Shown here one piece after another: positions 33,566 through 43,010 of a DNA stretch of 64,000 nucleotides. The notes beneath the pieces were generated by a model, which ran no database searches, had not been told where the DNA came from, and was given only the letters and a program-made list of their open reading frames with translations. Numbering within the stretch: position 1 is the first letter of the stretch; the number at the start of each line of letters is the position of its first letter. Position numbers and translations under genes: made by a program. The DNA is taken from NCBI RefSeq assembly GCF_002453355.1, contig NZ_DKGQ01000025.1, positions 71,880 to 135,879 of the forward strand, in the 5' to 3' direction. Origin of the DNA: Psychrobacter sp. UBA6766 (GTDB lineage Bacteria; Pseudomonadota; Gammaproteobacteria; Pseudomonadales; Moraxellaceae).

Positions 33566-34747
33566 TTAAGCCAGCTCAATGGCAACGGCAACAGCTTCAC
33601 CGCCACCGATACATAAGGTTGCAACACCTTTTTTACCGCCAGTACGCTTAAGCGAGTTGATAAGGGTGATTAAGATACGTGCGCCAGAGCAGCCAACTGG
33701 ATGTCCAAGAGCACAAGCGCCGCCTTCGACGTTGACTTTAGCGTGGTCGATTTTAAGCTCATCCATTGCCGCCATGGTCACCATCGCAAACGCTTCATTG
33801 ATTTCCCATAGATCAACATCGGCCACTGACCAGCCAGCCTTGTCTAGTACTTTTTCAATCGCGCCAATCGGAGCAATGGTAAACTCGCTTGGATGACGAG
33901 AGTTAGAAGCGGTAGCAATAATACGTGCTTGATAATCCAAACCTTCGGCTTTGGCTTGAGATTCTTTCATCATCACAACCGCAGCAGCGCCGTCTGAGAT
34001 TGAGCTGGCGTTTGCCGCTGTAATCGTGCCTTCTTTTGCAAACGCAGGACGCAGCGTAGGAATACGATCTGCATTAGCAAGGGCAGGCTGCTCATCAGTA
34101 TCGACCGTTTGCTCGCCTTTACGCGATTTGAAAGTGACTGGCTCGATTTCATCTTTAAAATGGTCATCTTTAATCGCTGTCAAGGCGCGATTTAATGATT
34201 CAATCGCAAATTCGTCCATTTGCTCACGGGAATAGCCTTTTTCATCAGCCATTTCTTGGGCAAATTGGCCCATTAATTTGCCAGTTTCGGCATCTTCTAA
34301 ACCGTCTAAGAACATGTGATCTTTGACTTCTTTATGGCCCATACGGTAACCGCCGCGCGACCCTGGCATGAGGTAAGGGGCATTGGTCATTGATTCCATA
34401 CCACCAGCAACTGCGACATTAAAGCTGCCTGCTTTAATACCATCGTGCGCTTGCATAACCGCTTTTAGACCAGAACCACAAAGTTTATTAATGGTGACGG
34501 CACCAGTAGCGTCGTTGAGACCTGCTTTACGCATGGCTTGACGGGCAGGGCCTTGACCAAGACCAGCGGTCAAGATACAGCCCATGATTACTTCATCAAT
34601 GTTATCAACGCTTACGCCCGAACGCTCAACGGCAGCCTTGATAGCGGTTGCACCCAATTCGGTTGCGCTGACGTCTTTTAGGGCGCCTTGAAAACCGCCC
34701 ATCGGAGTACGGGCGCCATTTAAAATTACAATTGCATCATTTGACAT
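33566..34747 (-). CDS. Acetyl-CoA C-acetyltransferase (thiolase)
   Basis: A 393-residue thiolase that condenses or splits acetoacetyl-CoA and acetyl-CoA, acting in the cytoplasm in fatty/ketone-body or polyhydroxyalkanoate metabolism. The nucleophile is C90 in NKLCGSGLKAV; the second catalytic set is the GGACALGHPVGCSGARI block with His, and LCIGGGEAVA with the acid/base Cys. NEAFA near 315-320 is also typical. Length is standard. No beta-oxidation or phb genes are adjacent, so the exact pathway (AtoB, PhaA or general) is not determined. It follows hom on the same strand at 102 bases, probably by chance. Confidence 0.92.
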   Translation of the reverse strand: MSNDAIVILNGARTPMGGFQGALKDVSATELGATAIKAAVERSGVSVDNIDEVIMGCILTAGLGQGPARQAMRKAGLNDATGAVTINKLCGSGLKAVMQAHDGIKAGSFNVAVAGGMESMTNAPYLMPGSRGGYRMGHKEVKDHMFLDGLEDAETGKLMGQFAQEMADEKGYSREQMDEFAIESLNRALTAIKDDHFKDEIEPVTFKSRKGEQTVDTDEQPALANADRIPTLRPAFAKEGTITAANASSISDGAAAVVMMKESQAKAEGLDYQARIIATASNSRHPSEFTIAPIGAIEKVLDKAGWSVADVDLWEINEAFAMVTMAAMDELKIDHAKVNVEGGACALGHPVGCSGARILITLINSLKRTGGKKGVATLCIGGGEAVAVAIELA

Positions 34748-34849
34748 CGTTATTTTTCCTTTTTCGGTATTTGAAACGAAAGTTTTTTAGTCATTAAAAT
34801 AAAAATTTTAAGCCAAGTCCATAGGCTTATAAACTAATTGCTAGATAAA

Positions 34850-36205
34850 TTATGCCAGCTCATCTAAGCGAATACGGACTACTTTATCAGTAATCGTCTC
34901 TAGCTTCTCAATTTTTTCGATCGCCAGATTCATCTGACTTTCAACCACGGGTAGGGTCAAAATAATCACTGGTACTTGACCAAGCTTATGGGCAGGTTTT
35001 TGTAAAATCGCATCGATATTGATACCAGCGTCACTCAAAATACGGGTGATATCGGCTAAAACACCAGGATTGTCATGAGCGTGTACACGCAGGTAATAGC
35101 CAGTAATCATTTGCTCAGCGCGCAAGATAGGCGTGTTTGATAATTGCTCAGGGATAAAGGCTAGATGCGGCACATGGTGACCGTTCGTGCTTTCATTGTT
35201 GCTATCTTTACTACCAAGAACGCGAACCAAATCCATCACATCAGCCATGACGGCAGAAGCCGTTGCTCCAGCACCAGCGCCATCACCGCAATACAGCGTT
35301 TGCCCAAGTGGGTGCGAGTTGACCAGTACCGCATTTTTTACGCCGTTAACGTTAGCAAGTAAGGCATTTTGTGGAATTAACGTTGGATGAACACGCAGCT
35401 CGATACCAGCCGCGTCATTATTACCTTGGCCATCGCCTTGGATGTCACGGCGAACGGCAAAACCTAGATGCTTAATACGGTAACCAAGCTCTTCTGCGTA
35501 GTTGACGTCCTGTAAAGTGATGCCCGTGATACCTTCGCAGTAAACTTTATCAAACTGTAGTGGAATACCAAAGGCGATAGAGGCGAGAAGGGCGAGCTTA
35601 TGCGCGGCATCAATACCTTCAACGTCAAACGTTGGATCAGCTTCGGCGTAACCCAGCGCTTGCGCCTCACTTAAAACATCAGCAAATGGGCGACCTTTAT
35701 CACGCATTTCGGTCATGATAAAGTTGCCCGTGCCATTAATGATACCGGCAAGCCACTCAATCTTATTAGCTGCAAGCGCTTCACGCATGACTTTAATAAT
35801 CGGGATACCACCAGCCACCGCCGCCTCATAAGCAACGTGTACGTTATTGGCTTCCGCAAAGGCGAAAATCTCATTACCGTGTTCCGCGAGCAATGCTTTA
35901 TTAGCCGTAACCACATGTTTGCCGTGTTTGATGGCATGCATAATCACATCTTTAGCCAGTGTCGTACCACCAATCACTTCGATGACAATATCGACGTTGT
36001 CACTGGCGGCAGTCGCCATCAAGTCACTGTTTTGCATGATATTAGGGTCAATATCGTCACGCTGACGGCGGGTACCGACTTCGGTAATCACAATGTCGCG
36101 TCCGCTACGGCGTTTTAATTCATCTAAATTATCACTGATTAGGTTGATCACGCCCGTTCCGACGGTGCCTAGACCAAGTATCGCTAGTTTGATGGATTTG
36201 CTCAC
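34850..36205 (-). CDS. hom: Homoserine dehydrogenase
   Basis: This enzyme reduces aspartate semialdehyde to homoserine, the branch point for threonine and methionine. The 451-residue protein has a Rossmann NAD(P)-binding start (ILGLGTVGTGVI), the dimerisation/catalytic region with GGIPIIK, NGTGNFIMTEM and GYAEADPTFDVEGIDAAHKLALL, and a C-terminal ACT domain (about 365-440; YYLRVHAHDNPGVLADITRIL), the usual site of threonine feedback. Length fits the monofunctional ACT-bearing type. dsbC lies upstream on the same strand, an order also present in Pseudomonas; thrC, which commonly follows hom there, is absent here and a thiolase gene takes its place. Confidence 0.95.
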   Translation of the reverse strand: MSKSIKLAILGLGTVGTGVINLISDNLDELKRRSGRDIVITEVGTRRQRDDIDPNIMQNSDLMATAASDNVDIVIEVIGGTTLAKDVIMHAIKHGKHVVTANKALLAEHGNEIFAFAEANNVHVAYEAAVAGGIPIIKVMREALAANKIEWLAGIINGTGNFIMTEMRDKGRPFADVLSEAQALGYAEADPTFDVEGIDAAHKLALLASIAFGIPLQFDKVYCEGITGITLQDVNYAEELGYRIKHLGFAVRRDIQGDGQGNNDAAGIELRVHPTLIPQNALLANVNGVKNAVLVNSHPLGQTLYCGDGAGAGATASAVMADVMDLVRVLGSKDSNNESTNGHHVPHLAFIPEQLSNTPILRAEQMITGYYLRVHAHDNPGVLADITRILSDAGINIDAILQKPAHKLGQVPVIILTLPVVESQMNLAIEKIEKLETITDKVVRIRLDELA

Positions 36206-36427
36206 AGTATCCTCAAGAGATTATAGAGTTGGATAAAAATGCTTCTATGGCAGCGCTTATATAAAAACACTTCTACAAAAGTACTTAAAAAGCGGCTTAT
36301 AAAAAGAAGAAGGGTATAAAAATATACGGCTAATTTTACCTAGCGCTTCATCGTATCATACCGACAAGCGCTTGTGGCGTCTACCCAATCTCAATGTCGC
36401 TAAAGTCAGCAATATCAAGATAGACGA

Positions 36428-37285
36428 CTAGCTGGCATCTATCGCTGTTTGTGCCAACTGGGCAGCTGGTAAATAACCGCCGATTTGTTGTCCAGATTCG
36501 GTAAAGATAGCTGGGGTGCCGCGAACACCAAGCGACATTCCAAGCTCGATTTGCTCTTTCACCGGGCTATTACAGCTAGGCGCTTGGACGTTGGCGCCCA
36601 TTTTTGCTTGATCCATCGCAGCTTTGCGATCTTCGCTACACCAGATGGCTTCCATCTTTGGAATGCTGCCTTCGCTGCGCGGCCATGCCAAATAGCGCAC
36701 TTCAATGCCGCGTGCATTGATATCGCCCATTTCTTCATGGAGCTTGGTGCAATAAGGGCAGTCGGCATCGGTAAACGCATAAACAACCGACTTGGTCGCG
36801 CCTTTTGCTGGATAAATAACCATGTCTTTTTTATCAACCGCTTTTAGAGCGTCTTGCGCGGTTTTGGCGACCAAGGCGCCACTGATATCAACGGGCGCAT
36901 CTTGCCCAACGGCGATGATTTGCCCTTGGATAATGTGTTTGCCAGATTTATCGGTAAAAAACGATGGTAAGCCCGATGCCGTTACCCAGTAAATATCGTC
37001 CATATCTGTTGGTACGGCTGAAATGATTTCTTCTTCAATCCCTGAGGCTTTTAGATTTGCTTGTAAGGCTTTGACCACTGTTGCGTCGTTATCGGCGACT
37101 TGCGCAGTGCTGACTTTGGCTTCGGCGTTATTGACGATGCTTGTATTGCTGGTCGCATCAGCCGCATTATTTGAGCAGCCTGCTGCAACCACAATCAGCA
37201 ATGCGCCCATCATCATCCGCGATAAAGGCTTGCGTGAAAACATAGCGTGAGAAGCGGTGGCTTTAGAGAAAGAAGGTAAAAACAT
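36428..37285 (-). CDS. dsbC: Thiol:disulfide isomerase DsbC, with lipobox
   Basis: DsbC reshuffles wrong disulfides in the periplasm and is kept reduced by DsbD. The 285-residue protein has a DsbC dimerisation domain (about 60-130, with VYWVTASGLPSFFTDKSGKHII) and a thioredoxin-like domain with C176-P-Y-C179 (DADCPYC), the following VRYLAWPRSE, a second Cys pair (IWCSED and APSCNSP), and the cis-Pro loop RGTPAIF. The N terminus has a hydrophobic stretch and VAAG|C37, a plausible lipobox, suggesting membrane anchoring rather than a soluble periplasmic form. A later start at Met15 would give a more typical lipoprotein signal. hom follows 222 bases downstream. The DsbD partner is encoded at 8724-10901. 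Confidence 0.92.
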   Translation of the reverse strand: MFLPSFSKATASHAMFSRKPLSRMMMGALLIVVAAGCSNNAADATSNTSIVNNAEAKVSTAQVADNDATVVKALQANLKASGIEEEIISAVPTDMDDIYWVTASGLPSFFTDKSGKHIIQGQIIAVGQDAPVDISGALVAKTAQDALKAVDKKDMVIYPAKGATKSVVYAFTDADCPYCTKLHEEMGDINARGIEVRYLAWPRSEGSIPKMEAIWCSEDRKAAMDQAKMGANVQAPSCNSPVKEQIELGMSLGVRGTPAIFTESGQQIGGYLPAAQLAQTAIDAS

Positions 37286-37692
37286 AGGGTGTTTCCTTTA
37301 GGCGGTGATGCCTAAGCAAGATATAGATATAAAAACAGGGACATAAATAGTGTATGAACGCTTAGCCCATATACGCTAGATTTTGTTGTCAGCGCGATAT
37401 ATTTCAAGGATGAGGTGCAATTTATTGATAATAAAAGATAAGTAGCAATACTTGTTATATTAACATATTTTTAGAAATAACCACTAAAGGCTATTTGTTG
37501 ACATTGCCAACTTTATTAACGGTAAATATTATCGGCAAATGTATTATTTACAGATAGCCATTAAAAAGTCGATATAAAATACATTTGCACTATTTCATCT
37601 AGGTTTATGTCTAGGTAGGCTACGGTCATAAACATTAACTTAATCATTAAAACAATTTTTTTATTTTCTTTTTAACTTTCTAAGGAGACTGT
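37286..37692. other. Divergent spacer between dsbC and the DUF808 gene
   Basis: No gene. TTGACA at 37498-37503 is followed by TAAATA at 37523-37528, but the 19-base spacing is poor, so only a weak promoter candidate for the DUF808 gene can be named. Confidence 0.35.
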
Positions 37693-38616
37693 ATGGCAGG
37701 TGCCAGCTTGTTAGCCCTACTCGATGATATCAGTGTGATACTCGATGACGTTTCAGTCATGACTAAAATCGCTGCCAAAAAAACAGCGGGAGTGTTGGGT
37801 GATGATTTGGCATTGAACGCTGAACAAGTCACTGGTGTCAAAGCAAATCGTGAGCTACCAGTGGTTTGGGCGGTTGCTAAAGGCTCGTTGCTAAATAAGC
37901 TGATTTTGGTGCCAGCAGCGATTCTTATCAGTGCCATTTATCCGCCTCTCATCACATTTTTGCTTATGTGCGGCGGCTTGTTTTTGGTTTATGAAGGCGC
38001 TGAAAAAGTCATTCACCGATTTTGGCCGCATGCTCTGCCGAATGACGAAGAGCAAAATGCCCGCCGCCAAGCTAACTCTGATGAAAGCGTCGATTTAGTG
38101 GCTTTCGAAAAAGAGAAAATCAAAGGCGCGGTGCGAACCGATTTTATTTTATCCGCAGAGATTATTGTGATCGCGCTTGGAGCAACGGCCACAGCCACTT
38201 TGTTACAACGCAGTTTGGTACTGTCGATTTTAGCCATCGGTATTACGATCGGTATTTATGGTTTGGTCGCTGGAATTGTAAAAATCGACGACTTGGGTCT
38301 TCATATGATGAAGAAAGAGGGCGAATTTACTCAAAAAGTTGGTAAGGTTCTATTTACGGCCGCCCCTAAGTTGATGAAGTTTTTATCGATCGCGGGAACC
38401 TTGGCGATGTTCTTAGTTGGCGGTGGTATCTTAGTACACGGCATTAATTTTTTACACCATGAAGTTGAGGATATTGCTCATTTGACTGGTGTGTTTGATA
38501 GCTTTACTACGGCGTTATTAAATGGCGTTATCGGCTTTATTATTGGTGCCGCTATCGTTGCTTTATTTACAGTTATTAATAAAATACGTCATAAAGACGA
38601 GCCCTCTGCGCATTAA
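37693..38616 (+). CDS. DUF808 inner-membrane protein (YedI-like)
   Basis: A 307-residue polytopic membrane protein of the DUF808/YedI family, function unknown. The N-terminal signature MAGASLLALLDDISVILDDVSVMTKIAAKKTAGVLGDDLALNAEQV is diagnostic; only the first part is quoted as the motif LLALLDDI and KKTAGVLGDDLA. Four to five hydrophobic helices follow (about 76-105, 155-190, 225-250 and 275-300), with the family motif EGAEKVIHRF between. Length matches E. coli YedI (about 305). AAGGAG precedes the ATG at good distance. It is convergent with rne and shares a terminator with it. Confidence 0.9.
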   Translation: MAGASLLALLDDISVILDDVSVMTKIAAKKTAGVLGDDLALNAEQVTGVKANRELPVVWAVAKGSLLNKLILVPAAILISAIYPPLITFLLMCGGLFLVYEGAEKVIHRFWPHALPNDEEQNARRQANSDESVDLVAFEKEKIKGAVRTDFILSAEIIVIALGATATATLLQRSLVLSILAIGITIGIYGLVAGIVKIDDLGLHMMKKEGEFTQKVGKVLFTAAPKLMKFLSIAGTLAMFLVGGGILVHGINFLHHEVEDIAHLTGVFDSFTTALLNGVIGFIIGAAIVALFTVINKIRHKDEPSAH

Positions 38617-38674
38617 GTGGTTCGTCAGTTGCTTTGACTGCATTCATTAAAAAAGCATGGTAAAGAAATCGTAA

Positions 38675-38709
38675 AAAAGCCCCAACGTTGCTGACAACTT
38701 TGGGGCTTT
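38675..38709. terminator. Bidirectional terminator between the DUF808 gene and rne
   Basis: AAAGCCCCAA and TTGGGGCTTT form a 10-bp stem, and an inner GTTG-CTGA-CAAC hairpin extends it. A and T flanks allow termination in both directions. Confidence 0.88.
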
Positions 38710-38741
38710 GATATTTTATGAAAACTTATTTGTAACCGTTA

Positions 38742-41700
38742 TTAGCTTTCGCTATCGGAGTCATCAGCACCTGAGCCATCAGATTCTGGTTTTTCAGTTT
38801 GCGTTGGCTTTTTATTCTCCGCTTTAGGCTTACGCGTACGCGCCTTTGGTACTTTTGGCGTGGTTAAGTTAAACATACCTTTTTGTGGCAGTAATTGCTC
38901 AGCCACGTTTTCGATCATGTTTTTATAACTGGCGATGGTTGTTTTTGACTTCGCCGCCTGAATTTCCTCTTTTGTCGCTTGCTCTGATAGCTGTTCAGTT
39001 GACGCTGATGCTTGCTTGGTTTCGCTTTGCTCGACATCAGAATCAGCCTCTTTAGCCTCAGCATCTGCTGCTGCAACGTTTTCCGTTTCTACAGCATTAA
39101 CCTCAGATTGCACAGCATTATCCGCTTCCAGTGCTTGCTCTACTTTTAGCAGCTGCTCACTATCTGCGCTGATATCAGCCGTTTGACCTTGATTAGCCAG
39201 CGCAGTCGCTTCCACATTATGCGCATCAACTTCGCTATCTGCTTGTTTAGAGTCATTTTTCTGCTCTTCGTTAGCCGTCGTTTCGATTGACTCTTTGTAG
39301 TCAGGATGCTGACCGCGTGGGTCGTTGCTTGCCCGCTTGCTAATAGGCCGTGGCTCAACGGCTGTCTTACCTTGTGCGGCGGCAAACTGACTGACCGCTT
39401 GCGTCATCGCCTCAAAGCGTGCGAGATAATCCACTGCTAAAGGCTCATAACCGTAGTTGCTAAAGTCGAAATCACGGTTAGCGCTTTCGTTGGTTGCAAT
39501 CTTATGCTCACCACTGTCATCGAGATTGTCGCTTTTCGCATTAGTCTGCTCTAAATGCAAAATGATAGCAGCGTTAAAGCAGTTAATCACCCCTTCAGCG
39601 GCTAAGCGTGCTTGCGCCTCTGGTAAGGTTGCACGAATAAACTCACCAACCGTCCCGCGAATGGTTGGAGCGATTGTAGCAATCTGCTTTTCTTGCTCAT
39701 TTTTCTGAGGCGATTGAGCCTGCTGACGACGTACCACGCGTGGATCATTGCTGGCTTGGCCAAATTTTTCAGCGGTCACGTAGCGTTTAGCAAACAAGGC
39801 TTCATGGTCAAGCTCAAACGCCGATGGATTGCTACTGTTGGTATCATCCGTACTAGAATCAACATTAGAAGCAATTTTCTGAGCTTTCTCTGTAGCTGCG
39901 CCATTGTCAGCGTTAACGTCCAATTGCTTTTGGCTATCAGTCTTGACAGCAGTACGACTGTTAGACGTTGATTGCTCATCTACCGCTGGTTTTGTAGCGT
40001 CGACGTTATGCCCGTCTGCAGATTTGGCATCGGATTTTTGTGCTTTATCCTCAGTAGCGCTTAGCTGTGCTGCATCTGTTTTCACTTCTGCCAGTCCTGA
40101 GTCATTTTTAGCTGTTTTAGCAGTATCGGCTTGCTTATTACGCTTTTGACTGCTATCAATCTCGCTGCTATTCTTAGCTGCTTGGTTGTCAGTATGGTGC
40201 TCGCCAGTTTTAGGCTTATCAGCATTTTTCGAACTGCTGTCTTGTTGACTCGAGTGCTCTGTATCAGCTCGATTGCGCGCTTTTTCTGAAGTTTGCTTTT
40301 CAGAAGCTTGGCGTGCTGGTGCAGATTTACTGTCATCTAAAGATAAATGTACAACTTCTGGCGACTTGAGTTCCGTGGCTGCTTCATTGACTTGTAATAC
40401 GACTTCGTCAGGATCTTGATGACGGCGCGCACTGGTTTGGTTTTTGTCATTGCCATTGACATTGTCAGCGTTCTTAACACCTTGCTGGGCAATTTGTTGT
40501 TCGCTTTGTGGCTGTTTTTGCTGGGTATTATCAGCGCTTAACGTTTCACCGCGCTCAAGTTTACCGCGGGAGTGGCGCTGACTGTTTGATTTACGCTTGG
40601 TACGCGATTGCTCATCTGTAGCATTAGCGTTCTTATTATCAGAGTCACTGCGCTCACCAGTGCGATTTTCATCCCTATTACGACCCTCGTCTTGACGATT
40701 ATTGCGATTACGGTCGTTAGAACCCTTATTGTCCTGATGGCGTTTATCTTGGCCATCAGCTGGTTTGTCATCAGTGCTGGTTGAGCTGCTATCTACAATG
40801 TTGCTAGTAGCGTTATTATTGTTTCCATCTGATTGCTCTTTTCTTTGACGCGTTTTAGAAGGTCTTGATTTACGCGGTTTACGTCTTCTTCTGTCTTCAG
40901 CGTCTCGATTATCATCGGCATTGCTATCAACTGCTTGCTGACGATTACCATTAGCATTTGACTGTTGGTTATTGGCGGCCTGATTGCTCTCTGGTTGCGG
41001 CGCTACTGGGGCTTGATTGTTAGCATTTAACGCACTGTTATCGACTTGCCCAAACGAACCAAGGCTTTTCGCGCCCGTGTTTACCAGTGTTTCAATAGCT
41101 TCGGCAGCATCACGACTACTGACGTTAGGCGTCGTTGATGCTTGTGGCGCTTGCGCGAATAAATTGGACAACCAAGCAACTGCTTGCGGTTGCGCGGCGG
41201 CGGCATTGTTGCTTTGCGTTGCTTCAGTCGGCGTACTTTGTGGCTGAGTTTGTCGTTGGGATGCGCGTGCTGATGAAGCATTGCTACCGTTAGCATTGGC
41301 ATTGCTACGATGGTCATTACTATGACTGGTCGAGCTTTGTTGGTGTTGCTGTGCATGCTGTTGGCTATTGGCACGAGTAGTCGATTGGCTACTGTTATTG
41401 CTGTTATTATCGGCTACTTGACGTGGCTGACGCGTTGGCTGCTGCTCAGGGCGCACTGAATCAGCGGTTTGCCAATCAACATTGTAGCCAAGATCGCTAT
41501 GTTCTTGCTGCTGCGTGTCGGTGATACGCTCATAGCTTGATGGGGCAAAACCATCGCGATTAAAGTGCAGTTTAAAATTAGGCGATTCTAAATGGGCATG
41601 CGGTAGGATGGTGATTCGTGTACCACTGTCTTGCTCAAGATAAACCAAGCTATCGCGCTTTTCGTTTAATAAAAACGCTGCGATATCAGTTGGCACTTCG

Positions 41701-43010
41701 GCTTGTACTTCGCCTTGACGTTCTTTAAGAGCGATTTGCTCAATCTGACGCATAATTGACAGTGACAGCGAGCGCAAATCACGAATCATGCCATTGCCAT
41801 GACAACGTGGGCAAATATAGCCCGTTGATTCTTCTAATGATGGACGCAGACGTTGACGGCTCATTTCCATCAAACCAAATTTTGATATATCGCCAAATTG
41901 AACGCGAGCACGGTCATATTTGGTCGCATCAACCAGACGTTTTTCCACTTCTTTTTGGTGTTTATTGTCATTCATATCGATGAAGTCAATGACAATCAAG
42001 CCACCCATGTCGCGCAGACGTAGCTGGCGAGCAATCTCGTCGGCGGCTTCTAGGTTGGTATGGTATGCGGTTTCGGCGACATCTGAGCCTTTGGTCGATT
42101 TGGCTGAGTTGATATCAATAGAAACCAATGCTTCAGTTTGGTCAATAACGATTGAGCCACCTGATGGCAAGCGAACTTCACGTTGATAGGCCGTTTCGAT
42201 TTGTTTTTCGATATTAAAACGTGAAAACATCGGCTCATAATCGGTATATTTGCGCAATTTTTCTGCTTGTTTTGGCATCACCGCATCGATAAAACCCGCT
42301 GCTTCAATGTAAGCATTTTCGTTATCAATCCAAATCTCGCTGATGTCGTCGCGCAGGTAATCACGAACAGCACGTGTGACCACGCCCGCTTCTTGGTGTA
42401 CCAATCGCGGTGAAGGATATTTTTGATTTTGTTCTTGAATGGCTTGCCAGATATTAAGCAAGTGATTTAAATCGTGTTGCAAATCTTCTTGAGTCTTACC
42501 AATACCAGCAGTACGAATGATGACGCTCATGCCTTTTGGCAAATCAAGATTACCCAGCATACGCTTCATATCTTCGCGCAATTTACCCGAGATTTGACGC
42601 GAAATTCCGCCGCCACGCGGGTTGTTTGGCATTAATACTAGATAACGACCTGCTAAGGATACATACGTTGATAATGCCGCGCCTTTATTACCGCGCTCTT
42701 CTTTTTCAACTTGGACGATTAACTCATCGCCTTCTTTAATGAGTTTTTTGATGTTTTCATCGCGTGGATTACCACTCAGATATTCAGCAGAAATTTCGCG
42801 AATTGGCAAAAAGCCTTGACGCTGTGAGCCATATTCGACAAATACCGCTTCAAGCGACGGCTCGACGCGGGTGACGTGACCTTTATAAATGTTGGATTTT
42901 TTTTGTTCGCGGGTACGGTTTTCTAAATCGAAATCGTAAAGATGATTACCTTTACAAAGGGCAACGCGAATTTCTTCGTTTTGAGTAGCGTTGATTAAAA
43001 TGCGTTTCAT
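38742..43010 (-). CDS. rne: Ribonuclease E with very long disordered C terminus
   Basis: RNase E is the main endonuclease of mRNA decay and of rRNA/tRNA maturation. The N-terminal catalytic half (about 1-510) has the MKRILINATQNEEIRVAL start, an S1 RNA-binding domain (about 35-125), DNase-I-like metal site Asp residues in VSIDINSA and IVIDFIDM, and the Zn-link C400-P-R-C403. The remaining 900 residues are low complexity, rich in Gln, Asn, Ser, Asp, Glu and Ala, with an Arg/Lys-rich patch (about 703-721; RRRRKPRKSRPSK) that could bind RNA and a basic C-terminal end. Total length is 1422 against 1061 in E. coli, so the degradosome-scaffold part is unusually large. AGGA precedes the ATG. rluC is divergent, a conserved arrangement. 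Confidence 0.96.
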   Translation of the reverse strand: MKRILINATQNEEIRVALCKGNHLYDFDLENRTREQKKSNIYKGHVTRVEPSLEAVFVEYGSQRQGFLPIREISAEYLSGNPRDENIKKLIKEGDELIVQVEKEERGNKGAALSTYVSLAGRYLVLMPNNPRGGGISRQISGKLREDMKRMLGNLDLPKGMSVIIRTAGIGKTQEDLQHDLNHLLNIWQAIQEQNQKYPSPRLVHQEAGVVTRAVRDYLRDDISEIWIDNENAYIEAAGFIDAVMPKQAEKLRKYTDYEPMFSRFNIEKQIETAYQREVRLPSGGSIVIDQTEALVSIDINSAKSTKGSDVAETAYHTNLEAADEIARQLRLRDMGGLIVIDFIDMNDNKHQKEVEKRLVDATKYDRARVQFGDISKFGLMEMSRQRLRPSLEESTGYICPRCHGNGMIRDLRSLSLSIMRQIEQIALKERQGEVQAEVPTDIAAFLLNEKRDSLVYLEQDSGTRITILPHAHLESPNFKLHFNRDGFAPSSYERITDTQQQEHSDLGYNVDWQTADSVRPEQQPTRQPRQVADNNSNNSSQSTTRANSQQHAQQHQQSSTSHSNDHRSNANANGSNASSARASQRQTQPQSTPTEATQSNNAAAAQPQAVAWLSNLFAQAPQASTTPNVSSRDAAEAIETLVNTGAKSLGSFGQVDNSALNANNQAPVAPQPESNQAANNQQSNANGNRQQAVDSNADDNRDAEDRRRRKPRKSRPSKTRQRKEQSDGNNNNATSNIVDSSSTSTDDKPADGQDKRHQDNKGSNDRNRNNRQDEGRNRDENRTGERSDSDNKNANATDEQSRTKRKSNSQRHSRGKLERGETLSADNTQQKQPQSEQQIAQQGVKNADNVNGNDKNQTSARRHQDPDEVVLQVNEAATELKSPEVVHLSLDDSKSAPARQASEKQTSEKARNRADTEHSSQQDSSSKNADKPKTGEHHTDNQAAKNSSEIDSSQKRNKQADTAKTAKNDSGLAEVKTDAAQLSATEDKAQKSDAKSADGHNVDATKPAVDEQSTSNSRTAVKTDSQKQLDVNADNGAATEKAQKIASNVDSSTDDTNSSNPSAFELDHEALFAKRYVTAEKFGQASNDPRVVRRQQAQSPQKNEQEKQIATIAPTIRGTVGEFIRATLPEAQARLAAEGVINCFNAAIILHLEQTNAKSDNLDDSGEHKIATNESANRDFDFSNYGYEPLAVDYLARFEAMTQAVSQFAAAQGKTAVEPRPISKRASNDPRGQHPDYKESIETTANEEQKNDSKQADSEVDAHNVEATALANQGQTADISADSEQLLKVEQALEADNAVQSEVNAVETENVAAADAEAKEADSDVEQSETKQASASTEQLSEQATKEEIQAAKSKTTIASYKNMIENVAEQLLPQKGMFNLTTPKVPKARTRKPKAENKKPTQTEKPESDGSGADDSDSES

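Noticed and set aside
36364..36375. Perfect 12-base palindrome ACAAGCGCTTGT between dsbC and hom
   Set aside because: Single short palindrome without promoter context or flanking symmetry; expected by chance in 64 kb.
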